The notes beneath the pieces were generated by a model. That model was not told where the DNA came from. It saw only the letters and a program-made list of their open reading frames with translations, and did no database searches. Made by a program: the position numbers and the translations under genes. 64,000 bases of DNA from Couchioplanes caeruleus (GTDB taxonomy: Bacteria; Actinomycetota; Actinomycetes; Mycobacteriales; Micromonosporaceae): assembly GCF_003751945.1 (NCBI RefSeq), contig NZ_RJKL01000001.1, positions 8,202,501 to 8,266,500 on the forward strand. The letters run 5' to 3'. Numbering within the stretch: the first letter of the stretch is position 1; the number at the start of each line of letters is the position of its first letter. Shown piece by piece: positions 52,402-59,660 of this stretch.

Positions 52402-52605
52402 TTACATGCACGGCACTGCGGCGTCCACGGCGTCGGCGACGGACTCCAGAAGCTGTGCGGTGCTGTTCCACACTGGTTCGTAGTGGTTCTCCTCGCCGCT
52501 GCAGTAGCCGACACCACCTCTGAGCGGGCCGTCTCGTAGGTCTACGTAGAGGTAGCCGCCGCAGTGGTCGTCGGCGATCGTGAGGAAGAGGTCGAGGTAC
52601 GGCAT
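52402..52605 (-). pseudogene. C-terminal fragment of a SUKH/SMI1-KNR4-type protein
   Basis: The 67-residue frame starts MPYLDLFLTIADDHCGGYLY and contains VDLRDGPLRGGVGYC and VWNSTAQLLESVADAVD. This resembles the end of SUKH-type immunity proteins (typically 150-200 residues), in which the GGYLYVD-like strand and the following NS-helix are conserved. The N-terminal two thirds are missing, and the DNA upstream holds a transposase fragment, so the gene is probably truncated. It may still start at the ATG at 52605. Confidence 0.5.
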
Positions 52606-52786
52606 CGATGACTCCCCTGCGAGGCCGTCGGATGCCGTGCTCTCGCATGTTCAGGCGCGTGGGCAGACAGCCACCGCACGATGCGCGCCCAGGAGGGCTC
52701 CACGCTTGCTACCACGGTCGCATTCTGCGACACGGTGCAGCCACCGCGTGACCGAACGCCGCATCCTCCGCCGCCCACGACCGACC

Positions 52787-52924
52787 GGGTCCGCGCCGGT
52801 GAGGTCCTCCCTTCCAGAGCGCGCAGGTGCGAGGGTCCACCACGGCGCGCGCCACGTCCAGCAGCCCGGCGGCCCGCTGCTCGGCGAGTAGCGCCTCGTG
52901 CAACCGCTGCCAGGCGCCGGCTTC
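52787..52924 (-). pseudogene. Fragment of an IS5-type transposase
   Basis: The frame reads GAWQRLHEALLAEQRAAGLL, DVARAVVDPRTC and ALWKGGPH. This matches the typical IS5-group block (AG-WQRLH--LL-E-RAAGLLD-ARAVVDSSH-RALKGG) that includes the first catalytic Asp. Only about 46 codons are preserved, and the conserved SSH and the continuation are disturbed. It lies in a 640-bp stretch (52606-53247) without any intact gene. Confidence 0.6.
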
Positions 52925-53247
52925 TGGCTTTGGTGTCGTCCGCTCGAGCGGGGCTGGCTTTGGTGGCTCCCACTTGAGCCTGTTCCTTAACCTGGCAGCA
53001 TCGCTGGGGCTTGGTTCGAGCCGCGTTCGATCGAGGTTTGCCGCAGTGGTGAGCACAGCCTACGAGCGCGGCGGGTGCTGGGCTTCGAACAGCTGTGACG
53101 GGCGACTCGGGATGCAGACACCGGCCCTGCACGAGTGTGGTGCCTGGCGGGCCGGGTCCGGCCATTGAATGCGACCCGGCGTGACTGTGGTGTGAGGTGA
53201 TCCATTTCGCTCTTGCGGGGCGGCATCGCCGCCGGTTGGCTCGGGGC

Positions 53248-53979
53248 ATGGCGCTTATTGCGTACGACGAAGCCGACGCCGCCGCGTTCGAGCAGACCCG
53301 TCATCTGCGGGAGGAAGATTTAGCTACCTGGCGCGCGGCGATCGGCCGCTACTTCGACCCCCAGCCGGGGATGCGTCTGCTCGACGTGGGATGTGGCACC
53401 GGCAGTTGGACACGGGCGTTCCGCATCTGGTGGCCGGAACTCGACGTCGTGGCGGTGGAGCCCTCTGCGGCGATGCGCGAGCGCGCGGTGATCCAGCCGG
53501 TCTTGCCGGGTGCCGCCGACGACATCCCCGCTGCGGACGCGAGCCTCGACGGGATTTGGATCTCCACCGTTATCCATCACATTGCCGACCTGCAGGCGGC
53601 GGCTAGGGAGATCCGGCGGGTGCTGAAACCGGGCGCCCCGGTACTGATCCGATCTGCGTTCGCCGGCCAGCACGAGGCCATCAGCCTGTTCCGCTGGTTC
53701 CCGGAAGCCGTCGAGGTGCTCGAAAGCTATCCGAGCATTGCCGGTGTCGAGGCTGCGTTCGCCACCGCCGGTTTCACCACCGCGGGCTGTGAATCCGTTC
53801 CACAGGTCTCTGCCGCCTCGGTGGCCGAGGCCGCCGCCGGGCTCCGGCGCGAGGCACACACTCCGCTGCAGCTGATCAGCGACGAGGCGTACGCGGCAGG
53901 CGTCGCCAGGTTGAACGAGGCCGCCCGTACGCAGTCTGGCGCGGTCGTGGACGCCCTCGATCTGCTGGTGCTGCGGTGA
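53248..53979 (+). CDS. Class I SAM-dependent methyltransferase (Methyltransf_11/25 type)
   Basis: This 243-residue enzyme has SAM motif I MRLLDVGCGTGSWTRAF (about 39-55), motif II VVAVEPSAAM, and a late IHHIADLQAAAREIRRVLKP, typical of methyltransferases acting on small or lipid-like substrates. The ATG at 53248 is better than 53197 because the family match begins at YDEADAAAFEQTRHLREEDL. There is a TTA codon in EEDLATW. It lies between transposon remnants and may have been carried by one of them. Substrate unknown. Confidence 0.85.
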   Translation: MALIAYDEADAAAFEQTRHLREEDLATWRAAIGRYFDPQPGMRLLDVGCGTGSWTRAFRIWWPELDVVAVEPSAAMRERAVIQPVLPGAADDIPAADASLDGIWISTVIHHIADLQAAAREIRRVLKPGAPVLIRSAFAGQHEAISLFRWFPEAVEVLESYPSIAGVEAAFATAGFTTAGCESVPQVSAASVAEAAAGLRREAHTPLQLISDEAYAAGVARLNEAARTQSGAVVDALDLLVLR

Positions 53980-55341
53980 GCCGCACCCGGCTGGCAGTGG
54001 TCACTGGCGCTGGCCGAGGGCTGGGAGCCGCATCCCCTGATATCGAAGTTCGTTGTAGTGGTCGTGACAGATGAGGTCTTGGGGTCCGGTGTCCTGTCGG
54101 GGTTCCGGGATGAGTTGTACCGCTGCTTGACCGCCGGGGCGGATGCGTTGTTCGAGCTGACCGACGCGGTGTTGTGCGCGGACGGACCGGTCAAGTCGTT
54201 GGTCGATCTGACGTTGACGGCCGAGCACCGGCGCGGACACGGGCGCCTTGTATGACGCGCTCAACCAGGGCCGAATCGATCTGAGGCGGCTGCTGCGGGC
54301 GTTGACGACGCTGCCTCTACCGCGCTTCGCCGACGGCCGGATCGTCCTCGCGGTCGACGTGTCACCGTGGCTGCGCTCCGACGCCGCGTGCAGCCCGGAC
54401 CGGCTGTTCTGCCACGTGTACGGGCGCGCCAAGAGCGCCGCGCAGTTCATCCCCGGCTGGCCATACTCGTTCGTGGTGGCTCTGGAACCCGGGCGCACCT
54501 CGTGGACAGCGATGCCGGACGTGCTACGTCTCGGCCCCGCCGACGACGCCACGGCGGTCACCGCGAGCCAGTTACGCGACGTGATCGACCGGCTGATCGC
54601 CTGCGGCCAGCAGCAAACCGGCGACCCGCACATCCTGATCGTCTGCGATGCCGGCCACGACGTGACCCGCCTGGCCTGGGTCCTGCGCGATCTGCCGGTC
54701 GAGGTGACCGGGCGCATCCGCGCCGACCGGGTCCTGCGGGTACCGGCCCCGCCGTACGAGTACCACCCGTACGGCGGTCGCCCGCCGAAACACGGCGGCG
54801 AGTTCGACCTGAAGGACCCCGGCTCCTGGCCCGAGCCAGCCGTGACGACAGTCAACGAGACGGCCAGCTACGGAAAAGCCGACACCAGAGCCTGGAACCG
54901 GCTTCACCCGAGATTGACCCACCGCGCCGCCTGGCTCGATCACGAGGGCAAGCTCCCAGTCGTCGAGGGCACCCTGATCCGGCTTCAAGTCGAGTACCTG
55001 CCCGGTGACCGCGACGCGCAACCGTTGTGGCTGTGGTGGTCCGGCACCGGCGCCGATCCACCGGATGTGGACCGGATCTGGCAGGCATACCTACGACGCT
55101 TCGATCTGGAGCACACGTTCCGCCTGTTCAAGCAGACCCTCGGCTGGACCAGGCCGAAGCTACGCAACCCGCGGGCAGCCGACCGCTGGACCTGGATCAT
55201 GATCGCCGCCCACACCCAACTACGGCTCGCCCGGCCCCTTGCCATCGATCTACGCCGCCCATGGGAACAACCGTCACCGCCCGACCGGCTCACCCCGGCC
55301 CGGGTCCGGCGCGGGTTTCGGAGCCTCCGCCCGACATCGGC

Positions 55342-55378
55342 GAGGCTGTCGCACAACGTTCGATCTTGGGCTGTCAAG
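55342..55378 (+). repeat. Left terminal inverted repeat of the IS1182-like element
   Basis: The 37-bp end reads GAGGCTGTCGCACAACGTTC and continues GATCTTGGGCTGTCAAG. It pairs with the right end except for one base (G here, A in the reverse complement of the right end). Confidence 0.88.
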
Positions 55379-55409
55379 GCGTGTCGGAGCAGGGCCTTCA
55401 TGGCCATAG

Positions 55410-56966
55410 ATGGTCGACTATGGGGTGAGGTTCAACTTCATCTCTTGCGATCGTGAGCGCGTTCTCTCGCTCCCGCCCGATGTCCGGCAGTGGTTACCAC
55501 CGCAGCACCTGTGCGGGAAGGTGCTCGCGGCGGTGCAGAAACTGGATTTGTCGGCGTTCCTGGCCGGATACCGTGCCGATGGACAGGGCCACGCAGCGTA
55601 TCCACCGGATGTGGTGCTGTCGTTGGTGTTGTACTGCTACAGCAAGGGCATCCGTTCGTCACGGCGGATTGAGGCTGCCTGCCTCGACGATGTGGGCTGC
55701 CGGATCATCGCGGCCAACCAGCAAATCGACCATGCCACGATCGCGCGGTTTCTGCGTCGGCATCGCCACCGCCTGGAGTCGCTGTTTCTTCAGGTGCTGG
55801 CGTTGTGCGGCCGGCGAGGAATGGTGGACCTGTCCGCGGTCGCGGTGGACGGCTCGCCGATGCACGCCAACGCTGCCCGCTCGTCGAACCGCACGCTGCA
55901 GCAGTTGGAAGCCGTTGTCGCTGACGGCGAGGCGCGTATCGCCCGATCAATGACGGGCCTGGCGCCGGATACGACGACGGCGTCGGCCCAGCCCGCAGGC
56001 TTGCGGCGAGTAGGTCGCAACGAACTGTCGTGGGGACCATTGGCACGCCTCGGTGACCGGATCGCACGGGCCCGCACAGCTCGGGACAACTTGTATGAGC
56101 GGGCGTTGCCGTCGTCGGGCGAGATCCAGCTCAAGGTCGAGGCCGCCGAACGCATGGTGGCCCGAGCCGAGCAACGGCTGGCCGCGGTCACCGCCGCTCA
56201 CACGACAACGCTGCAGGCCTACGCCCGTCGGACACGGCAGGACCAGGCCGTAGGACGCCAACGCGCCAACGGGCGCCCACCGGTGGCGTTGCACGCCAAA
56301 GCCTCAGTGCTACGCCAGCGGGAACGGCTCGCCAGGGCACAAGCAGGGCTGCAGAACATCCGCAATCCCCACCCGACGCCTTCGCCGAGGACCCGCGCCT
56401 CGCTCACCGATCCCCAGTCACGGCTCATGCTCGGTAAACGCGGCGGCTACGTGCAGGGCTACAACGTGCAGATCGCCTCCACCCGCAACCAACTGCTGCT
56501 CACCATCGAATTGCAGGACAACCCCTCGGACATGACCGCCTTGGTCCCGGTCGTGAAACGAACCCAGCACAACTGCGCCGCCGCAGGCATAGACGGCCAG
56601 GTGGCAGCATGGTTAGCCGACAGCGGGTACGCCAGCGCCGCCAACTTCGCAGCACTAAACGATCTTCCGCTGTTTGTATCGGTCACCCAGGAATACCGCC
56701 AGACACACAGCCCGCACCCACCGCAGCCCGCCAGCGTCCCTGCCGGTCAGCGCGACATGGCCGCCCGCCTGGCCACCCCCGCCGGCCGCGAGCTCTACGC
56801 CCGCCGCAGCGCCCTGGTCGAGCCCGGCTTCGCGCAACTCTTCCAACGCTTCGGACGCCATCTGCACTACCGCGGCGCGACCAGCGTCGACGCCGAGATC
56901 AAGCTGCTCGGCGCCGTGCACAACCTGAACAAGCTCTTCCGCCACGACGCGAAACGTCCGTCTTGA
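55410..56966 (+). CDS. IS1182-family transposase
   Basis: This 518-residue transposase has the IS1182 N-terminal block RVLSLPPDVRQWLPPQHLCG, KLDLSAFLAGYRADGQGHAA and YPPDVVLSLVLYCYSKGIRS SRRIEAACLDDVG, and a central region AVAVDGSPMHANAARSSNRT with a catalytic Asp candidate. Later are KRGGYVQGYNVQIASTRNQ, WLADSGYASAANFAAL and GRELYARRSALVEPGFAQLF, with the final Glu candidate. The frame is intact and ends inside the right inverted repeat. It contains a TTA codon (AWLADSG). Likely functional. Confidence 0.92.
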   Translation: MVDYGVRFNFISCDRERVLSLPPDVRQWLPPQHLCGKVLAAVQKLDLSAFLAGYRADGQGHAAYPPDVVLSLVLYCYSKGIRSSRRIEAACLDDVGCRIIAANQQIDHATIARFLRRHRHRLESLFLQVLALCGRRGMVDLSAVAVDGSPMHANAARSSNRTLQQLEAVVADGEARIARSMTGLAPDTTTASAQPAGLRRVGRNELSWGPLARLGDRIARARTARDNLYERALPSSGEIQLKVEAAERMVARAEQRLAAVTAAHTTTLQAYARRTRQDQAVGRQRANGRPPVALHAKASVLRQRERLARAQAGLQNIRNPHPTPSPRTRASLTDPQSRLMLGKRGGYVQGYNVQIASTRNQLLLTIELQDNPSDMTALVPVVKRTQHNCAAAGIDGQVAAWLADSGYASAANFAALNDLPLFVSVTQEYRQTHSPHPPQPASVPAGQRDMAARLATPAGRELYARRSALVEPGFAQLFQRFGRHLHYRGATSVDAEIKLLGAVHNLNKLFRHDAKRPS

Positions 56967-56998
56967 CAGTCCAAGATCGAACGTTGTGCGACAGCCTC
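56962..56998 (-). repeat. Right terminal inverted repeat of the IS1182-like element
   Basis: The reverse complement begins GAGGCTGTCGCACAACGTTC and matches the left end at 36 of 37 positions. It contains the transposase stop codon at its inner edge. Confidence 0.88.
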
Positions 56999-57154
56999 CG
57001 GCTCTACCAGCCGCAGCACCGAAACCCTCCCGCCCTGGCCCCGGACGGCCTCCGGGATCGAAAAACCACAGCCGCGCGACCCGCTACGACGTGGGCAAAA
57101 CCGTCAAACGCGAAACCTCACTGGGCGGCCCACCCCGCCGCAAGCCCAAGGCCA

Positions 57155-57192
57155 GAGGTTAAAGAACAGACTTGAGCTTGCCGTTTAACCTC
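57155..57192. terminator. 9-bp inverted repeat at the end of the interrupted transposase gene
   Basis: GAGGTTAAA (57155-57163, containing the TAA stop) and TTTAACCTC (57184-57192) are perfect arms with a 20-base loop. It could be a terminator or a transposon end structure. Confidence 0.4.
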
Positions 57193-57309
57193 CAGATCCA
57201 GCCCAGCGCCACCGGGTGAGTAGGGCCAACGCGCTGCTGGTTACCTGGCGGCTGGGCCACGTGCCCGGAGGCTGAGCCGTGACAGCGTCATCGTCCCGGC
57301 GCTCCACCG

Positions 57310-57849
57310 TCAGGGCTGGTTGCCGGCCGAGTTGGTCGCTGTGGCATGGATGACCGCCTCGACACGGGACTTCTGCCGCGGCATTGTGCGGCGGCGCCTT
57401 GGTCCTGTCCGGGCCCACCGGACGATAGCGACGGCAACTACCAGACAGACGGCCACCGCAGCGACCAGGATCAGCGGCTGGTGCAGCACCATTTGCGGAA
57501 CGGCGCGTTGCGGCACTGCCACCGCGCCGATGAAGGCACCCACCAGCCCGAAGTAGGACCCCGCCATCATGCGACCGTGCACACGTCCATGGCCCGTGTA
57601 TCCCGCCCACAGCCCGACGGACAAGGTCACAAAGGTGAACACCGAAAGCCCATGAATCCAGCTCAGATGTCCTGGCCGTAGCTCACGGATGGCGAAAGAA
57701 CTCAACACCGTCCAGTACATCGCGCATGTCCACACCATTCCTGCTCGGCGGTGCAGGGAATCACCCTTGACCGCGCGGCGAAGGTTGTAGGCACCCAGTA
57801 GCAGGGCCAGCGAGGCCCCGAAGGCATGCGCAGCGATAAGCGGAGACAC
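57310..57849 (-). CDS. DUF2306-type integral membrane protein
   Basis: This 179-residue protein has four to five membrane helices (IAAHAFGASLALLLGAYNLR, the LHRRAGMVW loop, IHGLSVFTFVTLSVGLWAGY, GSYFGLVGAFIGAVAVP, LILVAAVAVCLVVAVAIV). The pattern, including His residues in AAHAFGA, GDSLHRRAG and RVHGRMM, fits the DUF2306 membrane family; function unknown. The start is a GTG at 57849 without a strong ribosome site. It ends in a low-complexity basic tail. Confidence 0.72.
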   Translation of the reverse strand: MSPLIAAHAFGASLALLLGAYNLRRAVKGDSLHRRAGMVWTCAMYWTVLSSFAIRELRPGHLSWIHGLSVFTFVTLSVGLWAGYTGHGRVHGRMMAGSYFGLVGAFIGAVAVPQRAVPQMVLHQPLILVAAVAVCLVVAVAIVRWARTGPRRRRTMPRQKSRVEAVIHATATNSAGNQP

Positions 57850-58236
57850 GCTTCACCATCGGTCAACCCCGGCCGGACATGAGAACACGGCTGTGCCGCG
57901 CGCCCTCATTGATCTGCCCGGCCCGTCATGCCACGTCCGATGCCTATCGACAGTCGTTGTCGCGGTCATGGCGGACCAGGCGGATGCGATCGATGTGCTG
58001 GCGGCATTCCGGGAACAGTTCTAGGGGTGCCGGTAACGAACGTGTCACCAGCCGGCAAATAGTTGATCTTGGCGAGTTGGCGGATAACAAACAACCCGCG
58101 AGTTCCCTGCAGTAGCACGGTCCCCGGCGACGTCCTGGCCAGGGGCTTTCTCTCTCAGGTCCCTCGATCGAGCAAGCCGACGTAACTTCAGGATTCCTGA
58201 GCCGTTGTCGTTATCAGCGCCGGTATTCCGACTCTG
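57850..58236. other. Gene-free stretch with a transposase N-terminal fragment
   Basis: No intact gene is supported. On the plus strand, 57968-58024 reads MADQADAIDVLAAFREQF and a stop. This resembles the first residues of NF041680-type transposases (compare VLSGFRDELY in the copy starting at 54058), so it is probably a leftover of a related element. GATCTTGG (58065-58072) has an inverted copy at 61380-61387 flanking the recombinase trio. The rest holds nothing recognisable. Confidence 0.4.
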
Positions 58237-59340
58237 GTGAAGGCGAGGTGGCTCGGGTTGGCCCTGGCGGTGGTGCGGGACCTGCGTCAGGCACGGCGAC
58301 CCGCGACAGCCGACGAGATCGCGGCTTTCGAGACCGACGTGCTGGCCGGGTTCGTGCTGGCCCGGTCCGCGGCCGGGCTGTCCGACGACACGATCCGCGG
58401 CGATGTCGGCCATCTCGACCAGGTGCGTACCTGGTTCGGTCGTCCGCTGTGGGAGATGGAACCGGCCGACGCCGATGCCTACTTCGGCAAGGTGCTACGT
58501 GACGCGGCGAAGGGCACGCGGCTCGGGCGGGCGCAGGCGCTCAGAACGTACTTCCTGTTCCTGGAGCTGCGGCACAAGGTCGAGATTCACGAGCTGACCG
58601 GCCGGGTGGTCGAGTGCCCGATCGACGAGATGAACCGGCCCCGCGGTGCCGGCAAGGCCAGGCTGCGGATCCCGCCGTCGGCCGAGCAGGTCGAGCAGCT
58701 GCTGTTCGCCGGGTGGCGGGCCGAGCTGGCCACCTGCCGTAAGTTCGCGCCGACCGCGCGGAACTACACCGCGGCGCGGCTGATGGCCGAGGTCGGGCTG
58801 CGGGTCAACGAGCTGCGCAGCCTCGATCTGGCCGACGTGAAGTGGGACCTGGGTCGGTTCGGCAAGCTGCACGTGCGCAAGGGCAAAGGTGCCCGGGGCT
58901 CCGGCCCGCGGGAACGGATGGTCCCGCTGATCAACAACGCCGGAGCGACGCTGCGCTGGTTCATCGAGGACGTGTGGGGCCACTTCGACGACGACCACAC
59001 CCGGCCCGGCGCCCCACTGTTTCCCTCCGAACGCCGGTGCGCTGACGGCAGCGCCGCCCGCGTCGGTGACGACGCGGTGCGCACCTCGCTCGCCGTGGCC
59101 GCGCGCATCCACCTACCGGAGTGGCCCGAGGCGCTGACGCCTCACGTGTTGCGGCACTACTGCGCCAGCCAGCTGTATGCCGGCGGGATGGACCTGATCG
59201 CGATCCAGGAGGTCCTCGGACATGCCTGGATCGCCACCACCTTGCATTACGTCCATGTCCACCGCACCCATGTGGAGGACGCCTGGGTGGCCGGGCAGCA
59301 ACGGGCGGCCGAACGGCTGAAGGGACTGGTGACGCCGTGA
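58237..59340 (+). CDS. Tyrosine-type site-specific recombinase/integrase
   Basis: This 367-residue recombinase has an N-terminal SAM-like DNA-binding domain (GLSDDTIRGDVGHLDQVRTW) and the catalytic domain with the first Arg in AEVGLRVNELRSLDLAD, the Lys-containing hairpin VRKGKGARGSGPRERMVPL, HxxR in LTPHVLRHYCASQLY, His in EVLGHAWIATTLHYVHVH, and Tyr in LHYVH. The set R-K-HxxR-H-Y is complete. GTG start. The stop overlaps the GTG of the HTH gene by 4 bp, so it belongs to a coupled three-gene cassette. Confidence 0.92.
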   Translation: MKARWLGLALAVVRDLRQARRPATADEIAAFETDVLAGFVLARSAAGLSDDTIRGDVGHLDQVRTWFGRPLWEMEPADADAYFGKVLRDAAKGTRLGRAQALRTYFLFLELRHKVEIHELTGRVVECPIDEMNRPRGAGKARLRIPPSAEQVEQLLFAGWRAELATCRKFAPTARNYTAARLMAEVGLRVNELRSLDLADVKWDLGRFGKLHVRKGKGARGSGPRERMVPLINNAGATLRWFIEDVWGHFDDDHTRPGAPLFPSERRCADGSAARVGDDAVRTSLAVAARIHLPEWPEALTPHVLRHYCASQLYAGGMDLIAIQEVLGHAWIATTLHYVHVHRTHVEDAWVAGQQRAAERLKGLVTP

Positions 59341-59660
59341 AATGGAACCTGCGGCTGGCAGCCGCTCAACGCGGCATATGGAAGGCCAGCGAACTGCAGC
59401 GCATGCTCGCCGAACGAGGCCTGAGCATCTCCGCCGGGAAGATGTCCGGACTGTGGTCCGGGCAGCCGGCCAGCATCAAGCTCGACGACCTCGACGTAAT
59501 CTGCGCCGTCCTCGGTTGCGGCGTGGCCGATGTGCTTATCCCGGAGCCGGACAAGGTCACCCGGCCCGTGGTGGAGCAGGCAACGCAGCAGGCCGCGGTC
59601 GGGGCCACGATCGTGGTGGCGCCGCGGCGCCGGGACGGACGCTCACTGCCACCGGCATGA
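59337..59660 (+). CDS. Small Cro/C1-type helix-turn-helix protein
   Basis: This 107-residue DNA-binding protein has an XRE/Cro-like HTH (WKASELQRMLAERGLSISAG, KMSGLWSG, LDDLDVICAVLGCGVADVLI) in the first 75 residues and a basic tail. It is coupled on both sides (GTGA overlap with the recombinase, ATGA overlap with the CxxC protein). By position it could be a directionality or control factor of the cassette; no direct evidence. Confidence 0.82.
   Translation: MKWNLRLAAAQRGIWKASELQRMLAERGLSISAGKMSGLWSGQPASIKLDDLDVICAVLGCGVADVLIPEPDKVTRPVVEQATQQAAVGATIVVAPRRRDGRSLPPA

Larger units (their letters stand above)
55338..57002 (+). mobile_element. Complete IS1182-like insertion sequence inserted in another transposase gene
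   Basis: The element spans 55342-56998 (1,657 bp) and ends in 37-bp inverted repeats with one mismatch; the outer end reads GAGGCTGTCGCACAACGTTC. It is flanked by CGGC at 55338-55341 and 56999-57002, a 4-bp direct duplication consistent with insertion. Only one gene (transposase) lies inside. The host gene is otherwise collinear either side, so the insertion is recent relative to the host element. Confidence 0.88.
54058..57162 (+). pseudogene. NF041680-type transposase gene, frameshifted and interrupted by an IS1182-like element
   Basis: The N-terminus (54058-54240) reads FRDELYRCLTAGADALFELT and DAVLCADGPVKSLVDLTLTA EHRRGHG. One extra base then moves the frame to ALYDALNQGRIDLRRLLRAL, which continues to about 55341. 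The DDE-type blocks AVDVSPWLR, IVCDAGHDVTRLAW and YLRRFDLEHTFRLFKQTLGW are visible. At 55341 the gene is broken by a 1,657-bp insertion. Joining across it restores RPTSALPAAAPKPSRPGPGR and PPGSKNHSRATRYDVGKTVK to a stop at 57162. A one-base insertion near 54240 also disrupts it, so it is inactive. Confidence 0.82.
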
